From Bacteroidota bacterium (GTDB taxonomy: Bacteria; Bacteroidota; Bacteroidia; Chitinophagales; Saprospiraceae): 32,851 bases of DNA. The translations under genes were made by a program, and so were the position numbers. Below, piece by piece: positions 26,994 to 32,851 of the stretch; positions within the stretch are counted from its first letter, which is position 1, and the number at the start of each line of letters is the position of its first letter. Below the pieces are notes generated by a model, which had not been told where the DNA came from, ran no database searches, and saw only the letters and a list, made by a program, of their open reading frames with translations. The stretch is from NCBI GenBank assembly GCA_024642705.1, contig JAHEAQ010000007.1, positions 78,204 through 111,054 of the forward strand. The letters are read 5' to 3'.

Positions 26994-27233
26994 AACCCGC
27001 ATTATGCATTAAACATTCTATTCCTACTGGAAATGACTGCAAAATATGCCGCTTCACTAAGTTTTGGTCATGCACGATAGTGGTAACTATGATTTAGTCA
27101 GGCCATCCCTTCCGACAGATTTTCTTTCGGTTCTCTCCCTATTTTAATTTCATTAAAATTGCTTTGCATCGTTCGTTCATTTTTTATGGTCATTTCAGGT
27201 CTCATTGCGAAGCCCCAATGCATATTGCGGGTT
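26994..27233. mobile_element. 240-bp MITE/REP-like element, copy A
   Basis: The ends are 17-base terminal inverted repeats, AACCCGCATTATGCATT (26994-27010) and AATGCATATTGCGGGTT (27217-27233), matching at 16 of 17 positions. Inside lies a central hairpin ACGATAGT-GGTA-ACTATGAT (27074-27093), preceded eight bases earlier by AAGTTTT. The last 40 bases match copy B (32165-32204) at about 34 positions. It encodes no protein. It sits immediately downstream of the RAYT-like gene, as REP repeats do in RAYT systems. No target-site duplication is evident. Confidence 0.6.
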
Positions 27234-27371
27234 TAATTTTTGTCCTCCTAATTCACTTACAAAAAATAATTACATTTATTTTTAATCCCAATAGGGGTAC
27301 TTATAGTTATAGTAGTCTATATTATAACACACATGCAAACAAAGAGCAAATAATGAGTTTGGCTGGAATAA
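27234..27371. other. Gene-free spacer between element A and the symporter terminator
   Basis: AT-rich sequence with only short broken frames; a 72-codon plus-strand frame here runs through element A and looks accidental. Confidence 0.4.
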
Positions 27372-27402
27372 AAGAGTCTTGATTTATCAAGGCTCTTTTT
27401 TT
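27372..27402. terminator. Bidirectional terminator at the end of the symporter gene
   Basis: AAGAGTCTTGA and TCAAGGCTCTT form an 11-bp stem (one T-G pair) with loop TTTA. T7 follows on plus and TTTTATT on minus. On minus it lies at the symporter stop (27401-27403) and probably ends that operon. Confidence 0.75.
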
Positions 27403-29098
27403 ATTCATCAGATTTAGCTACTTGTTTGATTAAAAGCTGAGCAATAATTGAGATGATAATAACTGAAAAACAACCCACTACATTAAACCACATGTAGGAA
27501 TCTGAAAATTGGGTAAATATCAAAACCAAAATTTGAGCTCCAACCGCACCAATAAATACAGCATGAGAACCCACTTTTTTAATATAAAACGCCACAAGGA
27601 AAATTCCTAAAATCGTTCCATAAAAAACCGACCCTATATAGTTGACCAACTGAATTAAATTATCGAACAGCGAAGCCGTAGTTGCTACAAAAATAGCTAT
27701 AATACCCCACGCCAATGTGAATAACTTGCTGGCGTTAAGATATTCTTTCTCTGATAATTCTTTTTTTGTATTTCGTTTGTACAAATCAACAACTGTTGTT
27801 GCTCCTAATGCATTAATTTCAGCAGCAGTCGATGACATCGCCGCAGAAAGTATTACTGCCAACAAAAGACCAATTAGTCCCCTTGGTAGATATTTTAAGA
27901 TAAAACTTAAGAACACATAATCCCGATCATTTGATTCGATTTCCAAGCCTGAATTATCCATCAATTTCCTGCCCTCTGATCTCAATGCATTTAACTCTCC
28001 TTCTTTGCTGATCAATAATTCTTTTACATTTTCTAAAGCAGCATTATCGTTAGCTTTCTTATGAACCAAAAATTCACTAGAAAGTGCTGTTTTTTCACTT
28101 TGGAGCAATTGATATTGTTGCTCCAAATTAGCATACTCATCGGCATATTTACTTTCTTTAATGACCTTTTCAGCTTGAGGATTAAAATTCAATGGTTTTT
28201 CCTGAAATTGAAAAAATACAAAAACCATTATTCCTACAACTAAAATGAAAAATTGCAATGGTAATTTGAAAAGACCATTAAACAATAAACCAAGCCTACT
28301 TTCACGTATTGATCTTCCACTTAAGTATCTCTGCACTTGTGATTGATCTGTACCAAAATAAGCTAGCGCTATAAAGAATCCTCCTGTTATTCCTGACCAG
28401 AAAGTATATCGTTCCTTGAAATCAATTGAAAAATCTATAGCATTTGTTTTTCCAGAAGCTCCAGCCAAACTCATTGCAGTTGTAAAATTCATATCCTCAG
28501 GCAATAGCCTTAAAATAATGAAAAATGCAATGATCATTCCCGATAAAATAATAACCATTTGTTGTTTTTGGGTAACTGCGACAGCCTTTGTACCTCCTGT
28601 TACAGTATAAACAATTACCAAAATCCCAATTATAATACAAGTTAATTTTAGATTCCATCCCAATAAAACAGAAAATATTATAGCTGGAGCATAAATCGTA
28701 ATTCCAGCGGCAAGACCCCTTTGGATAAGAAACAACAATGCTGCAAAGGTTCTAGTTTTTAAATCAAAACGTTTTTCTAAATATTCATACGCAGTAAATA
28801 CTTTTAATCGATAAAAAATTGGAACAAACGTTACACATAACACAACCATTGCCAATGGAAGTCCAAAATAAAATTGAACAAATCCTAATCCTTTATCAAA
28901 TGCTTGGCCTGGAGTAGATAAGAAGGTTATTGCACTGGCTTGAGTTGCCATTACTGAAAGTCCAATAGTCCACCATTTGGAATCGCTTCCTCCCTTTAAA
29001 TAAGAATCTGTAGTATTCTCTTTTCTGGTTTTATATAAACCATAAAGGATGATAAACATCAACGTTCCAATAAGTATACTCCAATCTAAATAACTCAT
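27401..29098 (-). CDS. Sodium:solute symporter (SSS/SLC5 family)
   Basis: The 565-residue inner-membrane protein has the 13-helix layout of SSS transporters, which couple sodium entry to uptake of sugars, amino acids, sialic acid or similar solutes. Family marks include QASAITFLSTPGQAF (about residues 53-67), YFGTDQSQVQRYLSGRS (247-263) and the sodium-site stretch SAAMSSTAAEINALG (418-432). Between two helices (about 299-392) lies a hydrophilic, coiled-coil-like insert rich in Glu, Lys and Gln, seen in Bacteroidota members. It follows a 40-residue membrane peptide by 6 bases and the PIG-L deacetylase just before that, so it probably imports a product of the deacetylase. The actual solute is unknown. 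Confidence 0.92.
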   Translation of the reverse strand: MSYLDWSILIGTLMFIILYGLYKTRKENTTDSYLKGGSDSKWWTIGLSVMATQASAITFLSTPGQAFDKGLGFVQFYFGLPLAMVVLCVTFVPIFYRLKVFTAYEYLEKRFDLKTRTFAALLFLIQRGLAAGITIYAPAIIFSVLLGWNLKLTCIIIGILVIVYTVTGGTKAVAVTQKQQMVIILSGMIIAFFIILRLLPEDMNFTTAMSLAGASGKTNAIDFSIDFKERYTFWSGITGGFFIALAYFGTDQSQVQRYLSGRSIRESRLGLLFNGLFKLPLQFFILVVGIMVFVFFQFQEKPLNFNPQAEKVIKESKYADEYANLEQQYQLLQSEKTALSSEFLVHKKANDNAALENVKELLISKEGELNALRSEGRKLMDNSGLEIESNDRDYVFLSFILKYLPRGLIGLLLAVILSAAMSSTAAEINALGATTVVDLYKRNTKKELSEKEYLNASKLFTLAWGIIAIFVATTASLFDNLIQLVNYIGSVFYGTILGIFLVAFYIKKVGSHAVFIGAVGAQILVLIFTQFSDSYMWFNVVGCFSVIIISIIAQLLIKQVAKSDE

Positions 29099-29104
29099 TA
29101 TTCC

Positions 29105-29227
29105 TTATTTGAACTTTAGGGTAACATAATAAAATACCAGTATGTAAAGTATATTTGCTGCAATCACCAAAATATATATTAAATTCCAATTTGTATTTGA
29201 TTTTTGATCTGATTTATGGTCGGTCAT
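29105..29227 (-). CDS. 40-residue single-helix membrane peptide between deacetylase and symporter
   Basis: A minus-strand ATG at 29227 opens a 40-codon frame ending TAA at 29105. The product starts MTDHKSDQKSNTNWNLIYIL and continues with a hydrophobic run (VIAANILYILVFYYV) ending TLKFK. So it has a polar, partly charged N-terminus, one membrane helix of about 20 residues and a basic C-terminus. Its ATG overlaps the end of the PIG-L gene by 14 bases, and its stop lies 6 bases before the symporter ATG, a layout typical of translational coupling. Small one-helix partners are known for other SSS transporters (for example the DUF4212 and YhdT types), but this one has no family match I recognise. 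It may be a symporter subunit or stabiliser. Confidence 0.7.
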   Translation of the reverse strand: MTDHKSDQKSNTNWNLIYILVIAANILYILVFYYVTLKFK

Positions 29228-31721
29228 ATTTTCCAATTGATACAAGATTTGCAAATATTCGATATGCTCCAGCTACTCCTGGTGGAAGTTCTCTAAACCA
29301 TGAATAACCTGTGTAAATATAATAACCCTTTCCATAAGTAGCAATTAATAAGCCTCCGTCCAAGGGTTCTTCATTAATGTCATTTGACGAAAGAATTGCT
29401 GTATATTTATTATCCCATTTTCCTGGAAAATAAAGGCCTCTTTCCTGCTGCCAATTTTCAAAATCTTTCGAAGTTATTTTATTCGGATAATTGAGCACTT
29501 CATGATCTGGTTTTAACAATCTAACCTCTGCATTTTCATCTGTAACTCGATCCCTTGATAATTCTAAAGGATATGGGCCTAATTGATCTACTAGAACAGG
29601 CCTACTTGTGTTGTATTGAACAATCATGGTACCTCCCTGATTTACATATTCAAGAAAATTATCCTGATAAAATTGAATTCTATCCACTGTATTGTATGCT
29701 CTGATGCCAATTATTAATGCGTCATACTGTATTAATTTTTCTACAGATGCTTCATCAATTTCCAAAATGTCAACTTCATATCCAATTTGTTCAAGGCTCT
29801 CTGGGATTTTATCGCCAGCTCCCATTATGTATGCTACAGTTTTACCTTTTATTTTTATATCCAATTTTACGACTTTGGAACTCGCGTCGCTTACAAGGGT
29901 CTGGGTTGGAATATGATCATATTTAATAATTTTTACTGTATTAGTGTAACTAACGCTATCTTGATCCATAATTAATGGAACAATATAATTTTCTTCTTGA
30001 TCTGCAGGCGGAGCAAGTTCAAATTTAAAAGTTTGCTCGGCACCTTTTTTATCTATTTCTACAGCATAAGATTTTGGGCTAACCGTCCAACCATTTGGAT
30101 GGCATAATTCCAAACTACCTTTGACATTGTCCTTTCCCGCTTTAACCACTACCAATATTTCTTTCGATAATTCGTCTGGAAAAATAAAAACATCACTCAA
30201 TAACTTAACCGAAAATGCAGGCATTATTTCAAATGGTTCATAAGTTTCTCCTTTGACTTGATCATTGGTTTTATACACAATAGGCGAAGTAAGTTTGAAT
30301 TCTTTTCCATACAATTCAAATGCATATTCTGCATTGTATAAACTCTTATTTTCAGGTGTTCCTCTTAATAATTGATCATCCACTGTATACATTCCTAAAG
30401 TCCCTTTTTTGTCCAACCAATAAGGAGATGAAAATGAGGCATTTTTAGGTACAGTAAATTCCATTGTTGATGCAAAGTCAATGTTATTGGCTAAAATGGA
30501 ATCAAAATTAGATTTTACATTTACTGGCAAAATGTTTATTGACGTTAATTTTAGATCAATTGGCGATCTATTAATGATTTCTATTCTTGTTTTTAAAGTT
30601 TCTCCTGGTGATGCTGAGGGATTTGGGGAGGTGGTTTCTGCATACAATCCAAGACATTGTTTGATTATTTCATCGATTTCCTGAAGTTTTATATTTTTCC
30701 AATGTTCATCTTTAAGATTAACTATCATGGTTCTGATATTAATCAATTTTTTTACGGAAAGATAAGGTCGGGCAAAATCAAAATCTTTAATTAAGAAATC
30801 AACTTCTTTTCCAATTTGTACTCCACCTTGAACTCTGCTCCATGTAGTATTAATGCCATCAAATGGATCGTTCATATTAGAAGGCTTATCTCCCTTTAGA
30901 AATTCAATATATTCATTTTCTGAACCTCTTGAACCTGTAGATCCAAATCCTTGGCACTTATGCATGCTTCTTGCTTCAGCAGCTATTTCAGTATTGGACT
31001 TTCCTAAGATGGGATAATAAATACCAGCATCAAAAGATACCAAATTTGATTTGTCGGCTTCTTCGAATTTTTCTTGACTTCCATAAAACCACCAAGAAGT
31101 ATTAAAAAATAATCGCTTTGGTTGCCATGCGTCAACAAATTTTAATTGTTCAGGATAAATATTTGGGTTGCCAGTTAAATCAAAAGCTTCAAAGGAAAGC
31201 ATTGCTGAACCTGTATGATGGCCATGTGTGCTTCCTGGAGATCTATGGTCAAAGCGATTAATTATAACATCTGGTTTAAATTTTCGAATCGTCCAAACCA
31301 CATCAGAAAGCACTTCTTTTTTATTCCAAATAGCAAAGGTCTCGTCTGGATGCTTGGAATAACCAAAATCATTGGCACGCGTAAAAAATTGCTTTCCTCC
31401 ATCAATACTTCTAGCTTGAAGCAATTCTTGAGTTCGCATCACTCCCAATTCATTTCCAACTTCTGGTCCGATTAAATTTTGACCACCATCGCCTCTTGTT
31501 ATAGATAAATAAGCTGTATTTGCATTTACGGCGTTCGAAAAATAGGAAATCAATCTTGTGTTTTCATCATCTGGGTGCGCCGCAACATAAAGCACGGTTC
31601 CCAAAAAATTTAGCTTTTGAATTTTTAGATAAATTTCACCGGCATTTAACTTTTGTGGCGCCTGCGCTGAAAGTGCTTGCATAAAAAGAAAAAGCACAAT
31701 TGTTCTTATTATATATTTCAT
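29214..31721 (-). CDS. Secreted PIG-L family deacetylase with C-terminal GATase-like domain
   Basis: The 835-residue protein starts with a signal peptide (MKYIIRTIVLFLFMQALSAQ) and carries a zinc-dependent PIG-L/LmbE N-deacetylase domain. The metal motif AHPDDE (residues 48-53) and the partner motif THGHHT (165-170) are intact, as are the SITRGDGGQN and LGVMRTQELL segments. The middle (about 340-640) is beta-rich. The C-terminal part (about 650-830, VAYIMGAGDKIPESLEQIGY to YTGYSWFRELP) resembles a class I glutamine amidotransferase/ThuA-like fold. Such enzymes remove acetyl groups from GlcNAc-type sugars; the actual substrate is unknown. It heads the operon with the 40-residue peptide and SSS symporter, suggesting extracytoplasmic processing linked to import. 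A TACTTTTG -7 lies upstream at 31741-31748. Confidence 0.9.
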   Translation of the reverse strand: MKYIIRTIVLFLFMQALSAQAPQKLNAGEIYLKIQKLNFLGTVLYVAAHPDDENTRLISYFSNAVNANTAYLSITRGDGGQNLIGPEVGNELGVMRTQELLQARSIDGGKQFFTRANDFGYSKHPDETFAIWNKKEVLSDVVWTIRKFKPDVIINRFDHRSPGSTHGHHTGSAMLSFEAFDLTGNPNIYPEQLKFVDAWQPKRLFFNTSWWFYGSQEKFEEADKSNLVSFDAGIYYPILGKSNTEIAAEARSMHKCQGFGSTGSRGSENEYIEFLKGDKPSNMNDPFDGINTTWSRVQGGVQIGKEVDFLIKDFDFARPYLSVKKLINIRTMIVNLKDEHWKNIKLQEIDEIIKQCLGLYAETTSPNPSASPGETLKTRIEIINRSPIDLKLTSINILPVNVKSNFDSILANNIDFASTMEFTVPKNASFSSPYWLDKKGTLGMYTVDDQLLRGTPENKSLYNAEYAFELYGKEFKLTSPIVYKTNDQVKGETYEPFEIMPAFSVKLLSDVFIFPDELSKEILVVVKAGKDNVKGSLELCHPNGWTVSPKSYAVEIDKKGAEQTFKFELAPPADQEENYIVPLIMDQDSVSYTNTVKIIKYDHIPTQTLVSDASSKVVKLDIKIKGKTVAYIMGAGDKIPESLEQIGYEVDILEIDEASVEKLIQYDALIIGIRAYNTVDRIQFYQDNFLEYVNQGGTMIVQYNTSRPVLVDQLGPYPLELSRDRVTDENAEVRLLKPDHEVLNYPNKITSKDFENWQQERGLYFPGKWDNKYTAILSSNDINEEPLDGGLLIATYGKGYYIYTGYSWFRELPPGVAGAYRIFANLVSIGKYDRP

Positions 31722-31740
31722 ATTTTATTGGTATGATTTC

Positions 31741-31748
31741 CAAAAGTA
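31741..31748 (-). promoter_or_regulatory. -7 element of the PIG-L operon
   Basis: The minus strand reads TACTTTTG, matching TAnnTTTG, about 20 bases before the ATG at 31721. The -33 half is not clear. Confidence 0.5.
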
Positions 31749-31846
31749 ATATCTTTTCTAAGTATTCTACATATGTTGCAGTTAAATATATGTTAATCAA
31801 TCAAATTTTGATTTTAGAATTGAATATTTTTGGGTGGTCCAATTAC

Positions 31847-31910
31847 AAAAAAAAAATTAATAAAATGTAAGCATCTGAGCAACTACATATGGTTGCTCGG
31901 ATGCTTACAT
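31847..31910 (-). terminator. Strong hairpin with T-run, minus strand
   Basis: Read on minus, the 20-bp stem (31910 to 31865) is followed by TTTTATTAA and then T10 (complement of 31847-31856). This is a strong terminator shape that would block transcription entering the PIG-L operon from the right. Confidence 0.6.
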
Positions 31911-31915
31911 GAAAA

Positions 31916-31938
31916 CAACCTACGAGGTTGATTTTTTT
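31916..31938 (+). terminator. Intrinsic terminator, plus strand
   Basis: CAACCT and AGGTTG form a 6-bp stem with loop ACG, followed after one A by T7. It lies just after the 20-bp hairpin, although no plus-strand gene precedes it. Confidence 0.6.
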
Positions 31939-32002
31939 ACATGTATTTTCTCAATAATTTCATCCTTAATAAATATCAAATAACAATAAAAAATAAACTT
32001 AA

Positions 32003-32400
32003 AGGATTCGTTTTTCACCAGCATAAGTGGAACCCGAAATATCCATCAGGTCATCTATTACGACCTGAAAATTCTTCAAAAATGAACACTGCGTTAAGTT
32101 TTCCTCAATCACCATAGTGGTAACTATGGTTCACTCACAAAACTTCCAATTTTATTGCCTTTGTCAAGTCTCATTACGAAGCCCTAATGAATAATTCGGG
32201 TTGGAATCGCAGAAAATCGGGAATCCTTGGACCGATTTTCCGATTTAAATTGCTGGTTTTCCTTGGGAAAGGAATATTGTTTGATAGAAAGAATTCGAAA
32301 TCGAAAGAATAATCTCGAATGTTATAAACAAGGAAAAATGCCTTTGAAAAACTGAGTTTTTTGTTTCGTTTTTTGCTCAATCAAAAAATGAAAAGATATC
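32003..32400. repeat. Repeat unit 1 enclosing element B
   Basis: Its first 44 bases (GGATTCGTTTTTCACCAGCA start) and last 77 bases (ending ATGAAAAGATATC) recur at 32562-32691 without the middle. The middle contains element B and a perfect 9-bp hairpin, GAAAATCGG (32212-32220) with CCGATTTTC (32232-32240). Confidence 0.5.
32031..32202. mobile_element. 172-bp MITE/REP-like element, copy B
   Basis: The ends AACCCGAAATATCCATC (32031-32047) and AATGAATAATTCGGGTT (32186-32202) are inverted repeats matching at 14 of 17 positions. The core is a symmetrical palindrome: AAGTTTT (32096), eight bases, ACCATAGT-GGTA-ACTATGGT (32111-32130), eight bases, AAAACTT (32139). A further 7-bp hairpin TCAGGTC/GACCTGA lies at 32046-32068. 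Core and right end match copy A at 26994. It encodes no protein. Confidence 0.6.
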
Positions 32401-32438
32401 TTATATATTCAAATGATTTATCTCCAAGGTTCAATAAA

Positions 32439-32467
32439 ATCCTAAAATCCCTTAATCCTACAAATCA
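32439..32467 (+). repeat. Short period-8 ATCC repeat
   Basis: ATCC or ATCA recurs at 32439, 32447, 32455 and 32464, with T/A-rich fill, then ATGGTTCAGACAA. It resembles a spacer motif I recall from Bacteroidota genomes. A 47-codon frame (32388-32531) passes through it but starts inside repeat unit 1, so I do not call it a gene. Confidence 0.35.
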
Positions 32468-32561
32468 TGGTTCAGACAATTTGAGGAGTCGAGAGCTTTG
32501 GATTGATGATGGGTTTAGTTTAAAATGTTAAATAAGAAAAATATATTCAACAATAAGCCAT

Positions 32562-32691
32562 ACGCGGAGTCGTTTTTAACAGCATTTAGAATAAAACCTG
32601 AAATATATATGGTAGACAAGAAACCAAGAAAAAATGCCTTTGGAAAAGGGAGTGTTTTGTTTTAATTGCTCAACCAAGAAATGAAAAGATA
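32562..32691. repeat. Repeat unit 2, internally deleted copy of unit 1
   Basis: Bases 32565-32610 resemble 32003-32046 (TCGTTTTTAACAGCAT against TCGTTTTTCACCAGCAT) and 32615-32691 resemble 32324-32400 (AAAAATGCCTTTG, TTGCTCAA, AAATGAAAAGATAT shared). The 277 bases holding element B are absent. Confidence 0.5.
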
Positions 32692-32851
32692 TTTTGAAAA
32701 ATAGTGTGACTAGGCAATATCGATGCGTCTAAATAGTGATAATGACGTTGATTCAATTATTGTATTGTATTAATAGATTCCTATTTATATATTAAGAAAA
32801 AAGTTATATATTTTTCTTTGTTTTATAACTAAAACTTTTTATTAATTTTGA
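32692..32851. other. AT-rich right edge without a recognisable gene
   Basis: No coding frame, hairpin or exact TAnnTTTG element is seen in the last 160 bases. A gene may start beyond the window. Confidence 0.4.

Larger units (their letters stand above)
31825..31938 (+). ncRNA. Candidate small RNA: -7 element, 20-bp hairpin, terminator
   Basis: A TATTTTTG -7-like element (31825-31832) is followed by a 20-bp stem (31865-31884 with 31891-31910, two T-G pairs, loop ACATAT) and an intrinsic terminator (31916-31938). A transcript would be about 100 bases and almost entirely structured. The -33 half is not at good spacing, so transcription is unproven; the same DNA could be only a terminator cluster. 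Confidence 0.3.

Noticed and set aside
27164-27382. Plus-strand frame of 72 codons
   Set aside because: It starts inside element A and ends in the symporter terminator; composition is unlike a protein.
32174-32380. Minus-strand frame of 68 codons
   Set aside because: It is wholly within repeat unit 1 and element B, with no sign of coding conservation in unit 2.

Overview
The window is AT-rich DNA from a member of the Bacteroidota, most likely a marine or environmental relative of the Saprospiraceae. Four things point there: promoters of the TAnnTTTG type, three secreted proteins ending in type IX secretion (T9SS) sorting domains, giant HYR/dockerin cell-surface proteins, and typical Bacteroidota etfBA, DUF2911 and PIG-L genes. 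This placement is inferred from gene content, not computed.

Layout. 1-1454 (-) is a membrane protein cut by the window edge. 1702-2490 (+) is dapF. Two small genes follow on the minus strand (an EGD/YWY-type small protein and a TPR protein), then etfB-etfA and a bifunctional-nuclease/UVR protein on plus (3308-5674). A threonine aldolase and a lipoprotein lie on minus (5686-7581). 7913-21700 holds two paralogous giant surface proteins (3216 and 1312 residues). They are followed by a DUF2911 protein (21847-22695) and a secreted zinc metalloprotease (23081-25606). 26188-26886 encodes a protein resembling the REP-associated/IS200-like Y1 transposases, but with its HUH motif and tyrosine replaced. 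It is followed at once by a 240-bp element with terminal inverted repeats, and a relative of that element lies at 32031-32202. 27401-31721 (-) is a compact operon: PIG-L deacetylase, an unlisted 40-residue one-helix membrane peptide, and an SSS-family symporter. The last 1.1 kb has no convincing gene; it holds a 20-bp hairpin with terminators, the second element and degraded direct repeats.

How the genes relate. The etf pair passes electrons from acyl-CoA or other dehydrogenases to the quinone pool; dapF makes meso-diaminopimelate for peptidoglycan and lysine. The two giant proteins and the metalloprotease are probably exported by T9SS and are the adhesive/degradative surface equipment of the cell. 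The PIG-L/peptide/symporter operon probably links hydrolysis of an N-acetylated sugar or conjugate to uptake of a product; the substrate cannot be read from the sequence.

Most interesting candidates: (1) an intact but apparently catalytically dead RAYT/Y1-like protein next to a palindromic element with a second copy 5 kb away; (2) the overlapping 40-residue membrane peptide inside the deacetylase-symporter operon; (3) a strong 20-bp hairpin with terminators on both strands that could also be a small RNA.
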